Position numbers and translations under genes: made by a program. The notes under the pieces are model-generated. The model ran no database searches. It was not told the origin of the DNA and saw only the letters and a list, made by a program, of their open reading frames with translations. Shown in pieces: positions 7,200-14,486 of a stretch of DNA of 32,040 nucleotides. Numbering within the stretch: position 1 is the first letter of the stretch; each line of letters starts with the position of its first letter. The DNA lies in NCBI GenBank assembly GCA_031279815.1, contig JAITHW010000055.1, positions 1-32,040 on the forward strand, written 5' to 3'. Source of the DNA: Treponema sp. (GTDB lineage Bacteria > Spirochaetota > Spirochaetia > Treponematales > Breznakiellaceae).

Positions 7200-8402
7200 A
7201 TGTATCAATTTAATGTTGAAAAAGCAGGTCATAGACGCCATGTGGATCATATTCTGGTGGCGAGTATTTTCTTCCTTATCGGATTAGGGATCGTGACCCT
7301 CTATTCTTCATCCTATGTATATGCGGAACGTTTCTTTGAAGACGGGCTGTATTTAATATCCCGGCAGGTCATCTTTGTAGCGGTGGGAATGGCGCTTTTT
7401 TTTATCTTTTCCCGGATTAATCTGGATATAGCCCGGAAATGGTCCCTGCCCGGACTTTTTATTGTAGGAACCGCCATTCTCTGCATCCTTCCTCTGCTTC
7501 CCGAAGTGGGGGTAACGAAGAATGGCGCCGCCCGGTGGTTTCGCATTGGTTCCGAGACCTTTCAACCGTCGGAATTGATTAAACTGGTACTGCCCTTGTA
7601 TTTGGCCCATATTTTTGATAAAAAGCGGGATCAGCTCAATTCCCTGACCACAGGTATCTTGCCTCCTTTTTTTATTACGATTATATTCATTATTTTGATT
7701 TCTCTACAGAATAATTTTTCCACCGCCGCATTCATTGCGGTAAACGCAATTTTGATATTTTATCTTGCCGGGGTGAAACGCCGTTATTTTTTAAGCGGTT
7801 TGTTTATGTTCCTGCCCTTTGCGATCTTATTGGTTCTGACTAAGGAACATCGATTTAGAAGGCTCATCAGCTACCTTAACCCTAACTGGGATCCCCACGG
7901 GGCCGGGTATCAGGTCCGGGCATCGATTATGACCATTGCATCCGGCGGTTTCTGGGGCAGGGGTATCGGTCATGGGATCCGGAAAGTGTCGAGTGTACCG
8001 GAGATCCAGTCGGATTTTATCTTTTCCGCCTTTGCCGAAGAAACCGGATTTCTCGGAGTATGCCTGTTTTTTGTGCTTTTTGGAATCTTTGTGGCCCGGG
8101 GCTACCGGGCGGCTATGCGGGCGGAAGATATCTATCGCCGGCTTTTGGCTTTCGGGCTGGTTACGGAGATCATGTCCCAGACCCTCACCAATATTGCGGT
8201 GGTTTCCGGGTCGATCCCCGCGACCGGAATCCCCCTGCCTTTTTTTTCCGCAGGGGGGTCATCGTTGCTCACCACCCTGATTGCGGTGAGCGTTATCGTA
8301 AATATTTCTCGCTCCCAAGGGAAAACGGCGTCTTTCGGCCCTTCGGAAATGAAATTCACACAACGATCGGATTCCTGGTATTCCCATGATTCTGAGGTCT
8401 AA
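7200..8402 (+). CDS. ftsW: septal peptidoglycan glycosyltransferase FtsW (SEDS family)
   Basis: This 400-residue polytopic membrane protein of the SEDS family polymerises lipid II glycan strands at the septum with a class B penicillin-binding protein. Motifs include GAARWFRIGSETFQPSELIK (about 109-128), DPHGAGYQV, IQSDFIFSAFAEETGFLG and the signature GIPLPFFSAGGSSLL near the C-terminus. Position in the division cluster favours FtsW over the elongation paralogue RodA. The best ribosome binding site (GGGGGAG at 7178-7184) ends 15 bases before the ATG, unusually far, but an in-frame stop at 7188-7190 excludes an earlier start. No ftsI partner is in the window. Its C-terminal tail after the last helix is about 35 residues and hydrophilic. 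Confidence 0.94.
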   Translation: MYQFNVEKAGHRRHVDHILVASIFFLIGLGIVTLYSSSYVYAERFFEDGLYLISRQVIFVAVGMALFFIFSRINLDIARKWSLPGLFIVGTAILCILPLLPEVGVTKNGAARWFRIGSETFQPSELIKLVLPLYLAHIFDKKRDQLNSLTTGILPPFFITIIFIILISLQNNFSTAAFIAVNAILIFYLAGVKRRYFLSGLFMFLPFAILLVLTKEHRFRRLISYLNPNWDPHGAGYQVRASIMTIASGGFWGRGIGHGIRKVSSVPEIQSDFIFSAFAEETGFLGVCLFFVLFGIFVARGYRAAMRAEDIYRRLLAFGLVTEIMSQTLTNIAVVSGSIPATGIPLPFFSAGGSSLLTTLIAVSVIVNISRSQGKTASFGPSEMKFTQRSDSWYSHDSEV

Positions 8403-8403
8403 T

Positions 8404-9249
8404 ATGTCCGATGATATTTTTAAAGAGGATCTATTAGACGGCCAAAAAATGGAAACCTCGGCATCGGGGAATTCATCAAAAATAGAGAAAGTCTTGAGAT
8501 GGGTTATCATCGTAGCCCTGATCATCTTAGGGGGAGAATTGGTTGTGATTTTGGCGGTCAATCCCTGTCTGCCCCTCTCAAAGGTGGAAGTTATGGGAAT
8601 GCCGGAACTGGACAAAGAAGCGGTGCTTGAAAAGGCGGGAATTACGGGTAAGTCTTCCTATATATCGGTGAATCCCCGGACCACAGAGAGGAGGTTGAAA
8701 ACTTTCTTGGAAGTGGAGTCCGTCAAGGTAAGCAAGCGGTTCCCCGATTCGGTACGGATAACCCTCGAAGGCCGTAAGGCGATAGCCATGTCCTTCGGCA
8801 TGATTGACGGTAAGGTATACCCTGTTTTTTTTGATAAACAAGGATTGGTTTTTATGATTGGCACTGAGGATACTAAGGCGCCGCCGCCTTTCTCCATACC
8901 TATTATATCTGGACTCATGCCGGAACAACCTTTTCTGGGTATGCGGCTTCCGGCAATGTTCAATACCCTGTTGTCGGATCTTGAGATGATACGGATATCC
9001 GCTCCGGAGCTGTTGGCGGTTATTTCGGAGATCCGGGTAAACCGGAATGTTTTTGACGGGTATGATCTGATCCTCTATCCGGTGCATAATCGGGTGAGGA
9101 TCCGTCTTGGAACGGAACTAAATGAAAATATGCTTCGGTACGTAATGTTGGTGGTGGATGTATGTGTCGCAAGGGGCGCTAAGATTGAGGAAATCGATTT
9201 CAGGACCGGTACCGCGTCATATACTATAAAGGAGGCGTCTTCTGGCTAA
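8404..9249 (+). CDS. ftsQ: cell division protein FtsQ/DivIB
   Basis: The 281-residue protein has a cytoplasmic N-terminus of about 30 residues, one transmembrane helix (about 32-52), then a POTRA-like domain (LSKVEVMGMPELDKEAVLEKAGI... about 58-125) and a beta-rich FtsQ domain. FtsQ/DivIB scaffolds the FtsL-FtsB complex and recruits later division proteins. Sequence conservation is low in this family, so the call rests on the architecture and on the position between ftsW and ftsA. ATG 8404, two bases after the ftsW stop, has GAGG at 8394-8397 six bases upstream; an in-frame ATG at 8386 has no ribosome binding site and would overlap ftsW. The end of the gene carries the ribosome binding site of ftsA and overlaps ftsA by 8 bases. 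Confidence 0.9.
   Translation: MSDDIFKEDLLDGQKMETSASGNSSKIEKVLRWVIIVALIILGGELVVILAVNPCLPLSKVEVMGMPELDKEAVLEKAGITGKSSYISVNPRTTERRLKTFLEVESVKVSKRFPDSVRITLEGRKAIAMSFGMIDGKVYPVFFDKQGLVFMIGTEDTKAPPPFSIPIISGLMPEQPFLGMRLPAMFNTLLSDLEMIRISAPELLAVISEIRVNRNVFDGYDLILYPVHNRVRIRLGTELNENMLRYVMLVVDVCVARGAKIEEIDFRTGTASYTIKEASSG
9228..9235 (+). promoter_or_regulatory. ribosome binding site that fixes the ftsA start
   Basis: AAAGGAGG at 9228-9235, inside the end of ftsQ, is a full-strength Shine-Dalgarno sequence. It stands six bases before the CTG at 9242. This codon is the only NTG codon in the ftsA frame between the upstream in-frame stop (9227-9229) and the GTG at 9299. Confidence 0.8.
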
Positions 9250-10504
9250 TGAAGGATTAGTTGTCGGCCTCGATATAGGCACGACCAAGGTCTGCGCCGT
9301 GATCGGCGAGCGTAATGAAAATGGCCTCCTGGAGATTACCGGTGTCGGGGTCAGCCCTTCCACCGGATTGCGGAAAGGGGTGGTGGTCAATATTGAAGCT
9401 ACCCTCCGGTCAGTGGCCGCCGCAGTTGAGGCTGCGGAGCGGATGAGCGGACAAGAAGTCCATGCCTGCTGGACCGGCATTGGGGGAAATCACATTGACG
9501 GGATCAATTCTCGCGGGGTCGTGGCGGTTACGGGAAAGAACCGGGAGGATATCCGGGAGATTGGACCTGATGATATAATCCGGGTGCTGGAAGCCGCCCG
9601 GGCAGTGGTGATCCCCATGGATCGTCAGGTTTTGGAGGTTATCCCTCAAAGCTATATTGTGGATGATCAGCGAAGTATTCAAGACCCCCTCAATATGATT
9701 GGGGTCCGCCTTGAAGCGGAAGTACACATCATTACCTGTTCGGTTACCAGCGCCCAAAATCTGATAAAATGTGTGAACCGGGCAGGGTTCATGGTAAATG
9801 ATCTGATCCTTCAGTCCCTGGCGGCAAGCAGGTCGGTGCTGACCCTCGACGAGAAAGAAATAGGGGTGGCTTTGATCGATCTAGGGGGCGGGACCACTGA
9901 TGTGCTGGTCTATGCCGACGGCGCTCCCTATTCCAATATCACCGTCCCCGCAGGGGGAAGTATGATTACCAGTGACATATCGAAGGTTAAGAATATTTCC
10001 TTTGAGACTGCGGAGCGGATTAAACTGGATGCAGGATGCTGCTGGGAGGGACTTTTTCGGGTGGATGATGATATTATTGTTCCGGGCGTTGGAGGGCGGC
10101 CGCCCATGCCCATTCCCCGTTCCCAACTGATGGCGATCATCAGGCCCAGAATGGAGGAGATCTTCAAAATGGTACGGGAAAAGCTGGATAAGCTCTCTCT
10201 TTCCAGGCCTTTGGGAGGAGGCATTGTCTTAACCGGCGGAGGCGCCCAGCTTCTGGGGGTTGCGGAATTAGCTTCGTATATTTTCCGGTTGCCTGTGAGG
10301 GTCGGAATCCCTCTTTCAGTGGGCGGACTAGTTGAAGAATACCGTAATCCCATGTATGCTACAGCAGTGGGTCTTGTATTGGAGGGAAACGATAGGGAAC
10401 AGAAAAACGCTCCCGAGCGGGGCGCGGAGGCTCATGTTCGGGAAAAAGGGGAACCTACGATTTTTGGAAAGTTCGTGAACTGGATTCGGACGGAGTTTTT
10501 TTAA
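9242..10504 (+). CDS. ftsA: cell division protein FtsA (apparent CTG start)
   Basis: FtsA is the actin-like ATPase that tethers FtsZ filaments to the membrane. The sequence shows the first phosphate motif VVGLDIGTTK (about residues 7-16), the second phosphate motif ALIDLGGGTTDV (about 210-221), a GGIVLTGGGAQLLG adenosine motif and a C-terminal amphipathic membrane-binding helix FGKFVNWIRTEFF at the very end. Starting at GTG 9299 would delete the first phosphate motif. The frame is closed by TAA at 9227-9229, and the only possible initiator between is CTG 9242, six bases after AAAGGAGG. This gives 420 residues, the usual length. A one-base sequence error near the out-of-frame ATG at 9249 is the alternative. 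The gene overlaps the ftsQ stop by 8 bases. Confidence 0.92.
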   Translation: MANEGLVVGLDIGTTKVCAVIGERNENGLLEITGVGVSPSTGLRKGVVVNIEATLRSVAAAVEAAERMSGQEVHACWTGIGGNHIDGINSRGVVAVTGKNREDIREIGPDDIIRVLEAARAVVIPMDRQVLEVIPQSYIVDDQRSIQDPLNMIGVRLEAEVHIITCSVTSAQNLIKCVNRAGFMVNDLILQSLAASRSVLTLDEKEIGVALIDLGGGTTDVLVYADGAPYSNITVPAGGSMITSDISKVKNISFETAERIKLDAGCCWEGLFRVDDDIIVPGVGGRPPMPIPRSQLMAIIRPRMEEIFKMVREKLDKLSLSRPLGGGIVLTGGGAQLLGVAELASYIFRLPVRVGIPLSVGGLVEEYRNPMYATAVGLVLEGNDREQKNAPERGAEAHVREKGEPTIFGKFVNWIRTEFF

Positions 10505-10513
10505 GTTTTTTTA

Positions 10514-10537
10514 TAGACTTTTTGTATAGAAGGTCTA
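10514..10537. other. small hairpin between ftsA and ftsZ
   Basis: Bases 10514-10521 and 10530-10537 form an 8-bp stem (one G-T pair) with an 8-base loop. T-runs lie before rather than after it on the plus strand, so it is not a plus-strand terminator. It overlaps the -35 side of the ftsZ promoter candidate and could be an operator or an mRNA-processing site. Confidence 0.4.
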
Positions 10538-10552
10538 ACAATAGATTATAAT
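10522..10552 (+). promoter_or_regulatory. candidate promoter before ftsZ
   Basis: A perfect TATAAT lies at 10547-10552. The best upstream box, TTGTAT at 10522-10527, is 19 bases away and weak. Transcription would begin near 10559, only about nine bases before ATG 10568, cutting into the ribosome binding site. It may therefore serve a shorter FtsZ starting at ATG 10577, or may be fortuitous. Confidence 0.35.
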
Positions 10553-10567
10553 GATTTGGGAGGGAGT

Positions 10568-11773
10568 ATGACGTTAATGAATGTAGAAGTCCATGATGAT
10601 CAGCTTCTGGGACCCAGTCCGGCGGTAATCAAAGTTATCGGCACCGGCGGGGGAGGATGCAACGCGGTAAACCGGATGATCGCCTGCGGTCTGCAGGGGG
10701 TTGAGTTTATCGTGGTCAATACAGATGTGCAGGATCTGAACAAATGCAAAGCCAACAAAAAACTACAGATCGGCGCGAAAATTACCGGGGGCCGGGGGGC
10801 CGGGGGAAAGCCTGACATCGGAGAAAAGGCCGCTCAAGACGACCAGGAACTGATCATGGAAGTGCTCAAAGGAGCCAACATGGTCTTTGTTACCGCAGGC
10901 ATGGGCGGCGGAACCGGAACCGGTTCCGCGCCGATTATTGCCAAGGTTGCTAAAGAGTGCGGCGCGCTGACCGTGGGGGTGGTGACAAAGCCCTTTGAAT
11001 TTGAGGGCCGTTCTCGAATGCGTCAGGCTGAGGCGGGGATTGATAAACTGCGGGAAGCGGTAGACAGTCTGATCATCATCCCGAATCAGCATCTTTTCAA
11101 CATTGTAGAGCGGAAAACTCCCATGACCGAGGCCTTTCTCAAAGCGGACGACATACTCCGGCAGGGAGTACAGGGGATTTCGGATCTAGTTACTGAAACC
11201 GGGCTTATCAACATCGACTTTGCGGATGTGGAGACCATTATCAAAGGTCAAGGGGATGCTCTCATGGGTATCGGCTATGGTACCGGGGATAATCGGGCAA
11301 CCGAAGCCGCAAATAATGCGATAGATAACCCCCTCTTGGAGGGCACCGCCATTGAAGGGGCCACCCGGTTCTTGGTGAATGTGAGCGGATCCGAAGATCT
11401 GTCCTTGGTGGAATTTCAGGATGTGGTTAATATCATTACCGCAAAGGCCGATCCTGACGCGGAGATTATTTCGGGGACCAGCCTGGATCCGAGTTTGGGA
11501 GATAAACTCCGGGTAACTGTCATTGCTACAGGGTTTCAAGCGGAAGTGGTAAAAGCGGTTAAAAAAGACCCTCCCCAAGAGCTTCCCAAGAGTAATGAAA
11601 GTAATTTCATTAATTTCCGGGAATGGGATGAAATGCGGGGACAGACAAAACAGCAGACTTTTTCCCCTTCCCGAACCAGTTATCAAGATGATGATCTTGA
11701 TATTCCTACGGTAATCCGGGATCGGAAGTATAACCTCAATAAGGATATTCCTTTACAAGGAAAGGAAGCGTAA
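10568..11773 (+). CDS. ftsZ: cell division protein FtsZ
   Basis: FtsZ is the tubulin-like GTPase that forms the Z-ring. The sequence has the N-terminal [14 protein letters not shown] (about 25-38), VVNTDVQDL, the tubulin signature [12 protein letters not shown] (111-122) and the T7 region with [11 protein letters not shown]. The C-terminal peptide that binds FtsA is recognisable as [11 protein letters not shown] (about 377-387), followed by 14 further residues, so the binding peptide is not at the very end. The length is 401 residues. ATG 10568 follows GGGAGGGAG; another in-frame ATG lies at 10577 and a TTG at 10556. A TATAAT sits just upstream. The linker between the core and the C-terminal peptide is short (about 50 residues). 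Confidence 0.97.
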   Translation: MTLMNVEVHDDQLLGPSPAVIKVIGTGGGGCNAVNRMIACGLQGVEFIVVNTDVQDLNKCKANKKLQIGAKITGGRGAGGKPDIGEKAAQDDQELIMEVLKGANMVFVTAGMGGGTGTGSAPIIAKVAKECGALTVGVVTKPFEFEGRSRMRQAEAGIDKLREAVDSLIIIPNQHLFNIVERKTPMTEAFLKADDILRQGVQGISDLVTETGLINIDFADVETIIKGQGDALMGIGYGTGDNRATEAANNAIDNPLLEGTAIEGATRFLVNVSGSEDLSLVEFQDVVNIITAKADPDAEIISGTSLDPSLGDKLRVTVIATGFQAEVVKAVKKDPPQELPKSNESNFINFREWDEMRGQTKQQTFSPSRTSYQDDDLDIPTVIRDRKYNLNKDIPLQGKEA

Positions 11774-11794
11774 TACAGGGGAAGGAAGTATAGT

Positions 11795-12712
11795 GTGGTA
11801 AATCATCAGGCATTCTTGGAACAGTACTATTCCCGGCTCATCACGCTGGAGCGCCGTGCTCCTCTCACCGCGGAAACATATCGGTTTGAAATCCGCCGGT
11901 TTTTAGCATGGCTTGAACAAGAATCATATACCCTTGAAACCGCCGATACTCAGGCGCTTTTCCGGTATTTGGAAAAGCGCCGTACCTTGGACGGTATTGG
12001 TTCCCGGTCCGCTTCAAAAGCCATAGCTATCCTTCGCTCCTTCTTTCATTTTGCAATAGATGAAAATATCAGAACCGATAATCCCGCCGCGCTTTTGGAA
12101 GCCCCCCGGCGGGGCAGGCATTTACCTGCGGTGCTTACTCCGGAATCGGTGGATCAGCTTTTGAGCATGATCGATATAGAAACTCCCTGGGGATTGCGGG
12201 ATCGGGCCCTGTATGAACTGCTGTATTCCACGGGACTGCGGGTTTCAGAGGCGGCTGCCTTGGATATACGGGATATCATGTTTTCCGAAGGGCTTATCCG
12301 TGTTAAAGGCAAACGAAGCAAGGAACGGCTGGTGATCTTCGGGGTTCAAGCCGCATCCTGGCTCAAGCGTTACCTGGCTGAAGCCAGACCCTTGCTGGCA
12401 GGCTCAATCCCGAGTTTTGCCCTGTTTGTCGGCAGGACCGGGAAACGGCTTTCCCGAAAGGGGATGTGGAAAAACTACGCGGGCCTGGCGATTACGGCAG
12501 GAACGAGTTCCAAGCTGCATACGCTGCGACATACCTTTGCCACGGAATTATTGGCCCGCGGGGCGGATCTCAGATCCGTACAGGAACTGTTAGGTCATGC
12601 GGATTTGACCACCACTCAGATATATACCCATGTAGATGTTGCGCTGCTCAGAGAAAGCCACCGCCGTTATCTGCCTGTCATGCAGGAATATACGCAGGAT
12701 TGCCGAAATTAA
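11795..12712 (+). CDS. xerD: tyrosine recombinase, XerD-like
   Basis: This site-specific recombinase acts on chromosome dimers at the dif site, normally as a XerC-XerD pair. The 305 residues comprise an N-terminal SAM-like core-binding domain (about 1-105) and a catalytic domain with the full set of residues: Arg149 (TGLRVSE), Lys173 (KGKRSKE), His242 and Arg245 (HTLRH), His268 (LGHADLTTTQ) and Tyr277 (IYTHV). It starts with GTG 11795, after GGGGAAGGAAG, 22 bases after ftsZ. A second recombinase lies at 16696, so this cluster may supply both partners. Which copy is functionally XerC and which XerD is uncertain; I name this one XerD because the other holds the codV/xerC place before hslV. Confidence 0.88.
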   Translation: MVNHQAFLEQYYSRLITLERRAPLTAETYRFEIRRFLAWLEQESYTLETADTQALFRYLEKRRTLDGIGSRSASKAIAILRSFFHFAIDENIRTDNPAALLEAPRRGRHLPAVLTPESVDQLLSMIDIETPWGLRDRALYELLYSTGLRVSEAAALDIRDIMFSEGLIRVKGKRSKERLVIFGVQAASWLKRYLAEARPLLAGSIPSFALFVGRTGKRLSRKGMWKNYAGLAITAGTSSKLHTLRHTFATELLARGADLRSVQELLGHADLTTTQIYTHVDVALLRESHRRYLPVMQEYTQDCRN

Positions 12713-12727
12713 GTATGGGGTAGTACT

Positions 12728-13483
12728 ATGAAAATTAAAAAAGATATGGTTGCCGGATTGATGGTAATTACCGTAATAGCGGCCCTTGTAATTGGAATCA
12801 ATGTGTACCGGAAGTATAGTGTCCGATCAAGTCTTGCGGCCCGGATCGCCGAATTAGGACCTCATGGAGGACCTCCCGCAACTATCGAGGGCTTACGGGA
12901 AGCCATAACCCTCTATGAAGCGCAGATTGAACAGCATGTGAAAGACGCGGCCCAAACCGGAGTTTACTGGAAAATTTTGGCCACCCGTTTGCAGGACAGG
13001 GGTTTACATACCGAAGCCCTCAATGCTTTGGCACGGGCCATAGAATACACTCCCGAGGATCCGGCCCTTCTTTATCTCCAGGGAATTTCCGCGGCCGTTG
13101 TGGCAAAATCTTACTATAATAATGCGATGTCCGGAGGGGAGCTTACCCAGCAGAACTATTATTTTTCCTTGGCCGAACATTCCTATCTGCGAGCCATCCA
13201 ATTGGATAGTGACTATGGCCGGCCCCGGTATGGCCTTGGGATTTTGTATGTTTTTGAGTTGGACCGTCCCGAAGAGGCCATACCGCATTTGGAGCATTAC
13301 ACGGACATTTCAAAAAACAATGTGGACGGTATGTTTGTGCTGGCCAGGGCTTATTATATGGCGGGGCAAAATCAAAGGGCTTTAGCGGTGTACGACCGTA
13401 TTTCCAGCCTTACCAAGGATCCCAAAAAACAGGCTGAAGCGGAGCAGAACAAACGGGCCATATTAGGGTTACCCAATGGATGA
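12728..13483 (+). CDS. membrane-anchored tetratricopeptide-repeat protein
   Basis: The 251-residue protein has a basic N-terminus, one membrane helix (about residues 8-26) and a helical remainder with at least three TPR-like units: around 78-112 (WKILATRLQDRGLHTEALNA), around 148-182 (AEHSYLRAIQLDSDYGRPRY) and around 200-235 (FVLARAYYMAGQNQRALAVY). TPR domains mediate protein-protein contacts. The lack of a cleavage motif suggests an anchor with the repeats outside the cytoplasm, as in assembly or scaffolding factors of the division or envelope machinery; that role is inference from location only. The ATG follows GGGGTAG closely. It overlaps dprA by 8 bases, so the two are translationally coupled. 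Confidence 0.82.
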   Translation: MKIKKDMVAGLMVITVIAALVIGINVYRKYSVRSSLAARIAELGPHGGPPATIEGLREAITLYEAQIEQHVKDAAQTGVYWKILATRLQDRGLHTEALNALARAIEYTPEDPALLYLQGISAAVVAKSYYNNAMSGGELTQQNYYFSLAEHSYLRAIQLDSDYGRPRYGLGILYVFELDRPEEAIPHLEHYTDISKNNVDGMFVLARAYYMAGQNQRALAVYDRISSLTKDPKKQAEAEQNKRAILGLPNG

Positions 13484-14480
13484 GCGCGGTTTAGTCGATG
13501 TAATCATCGCCCGTATTCCCCGGATTTCTGCGGCTGAAAAGATACTGCTGTGTAAGCGCTGTAATCGGGAGAACGATATAGCCGCGTTGTCAAAAAAAGA
13601 CGCCGAGGCGCTTTTGGGACGGGCTTTGGGTAATCGGCCCTGGAATATGGATACTCTTCGCGCTCAGGCGGAGCGGGACGCGGCTATTGCCCGAATGCGC
13701 GGTATTGGGTATGTTTCATATATGAGTCCTCTATATCCGCCCCTGCTCCGGGAAATCTGGGACCCTCCGGTACTGCTCTTTTACCGGGGGAGACTCCCAA
13801 ATCCGGAGCGGCCTATGGTGGCGGTGGTGGGAACAAGAGAGCCGTCGCCGCCTGCGCTGCTTCAAGCTTATGATATTGCCAAAGGTCTGGCGTACCGGGG
13901 AATGCCGGTGGTTTCCGGCCTTGCACGGGGGATTGACGCTATGGCGCACCGGGGAAACAGTGACGGCGGGGCTCCCACCGTGGCGGTCCTCGGCTCCGGT
14001 TTAGATGAAATTTACCCGGTGATAAATCGAGCTTTGGCCCGGCGTGTTGTGGAATCGGGAGGATGCTTACTGAGTGAATATCCTCCGGAGATGCAGCCTC
14101 GAAAATGGCATTTTCCGGCCAGGAACCGGATCATCTCCGGCCTGGCAAGGGGAACCTTGATTGTGGAAGCTCCCGCGGCTTCCGGCGCGCTTATCACCGC
14201 CCGATTTGCCTTGGAACACGGGAGAGATATCTGGGTTGCGTCAACAGGAGTTACCGGGGGAGAATATACCCGTCTCAGAGGGGGAACCGCAAAACTTGCC
14301 GCAGAGGGAGCGCCGGTGATTGCTTCGGCGGCGGATATCCTCAAGGAATGGGGTCTGGCGCCGGCATCAAGGGGAGAAAAAGAAGCGGGACGAGTTCAAG
14401 ATTCTCAAGACAGGGCATTCAGCGCCGTTGCTTTAGCGGCCTCTCTTGCCCAATCTCTGGATATTGTGTATGAGGAATAG
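13476..14480 (+). CDS. dprA: DNA processing protein DprA (Smf)
   Basis: DprA binds incoming single-stranded DNA and loads RecA during natural transformation; many non-competent bacteria also keep it. The 334 residues include an N-terminal helical domain (about 1-90) and the Rossmann-like DprA core with VAVVGTREPSPPA, VVSGLARGIDAMAHRG, TVAVLGSGLDEIYP, LLSEYPPEMQPRKWHFPARNR and LIVEAPAASGALITARFALE. After DILKEWGL only about 40 residues remain and no winged-helix domain is obvious, although many DprA proteins carry one. It overlaps the TPR gene by 8 bases and is followed by topA six bases downstream, the same order as smf-topA in Bacillus. Confidence 0.93.
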   Translation: MDERGLVDVIIARIPRISAAEKILLCKRCNRENDIAALSKKDAEALLGRALGNRPWNMDTLRAQAERDAAIARMRGIGYVSYMSPLYPPLLREIWDPPVLLFYRGRLPNPERPMVAVVGTREPSPPALLQAYDIAKGLAYRGMPVVSGLARGIDAMAHRGNSDGGAPTVAVLGSGLDEIYPVINRALARRVVESGGCLLSEYPPEMQPRKWHFPARNRIISGLARGTLIVEAPAASGALITARFALEHGRDIWVASTGVTGGEYTRLRGGTAKLAAEGAPVIASAADILKEWGLAPASRGEKEAGRVQDSQDRAFSAVALAASLAQSLDIVYEE

Positions 14481-14486
14481 CATACC

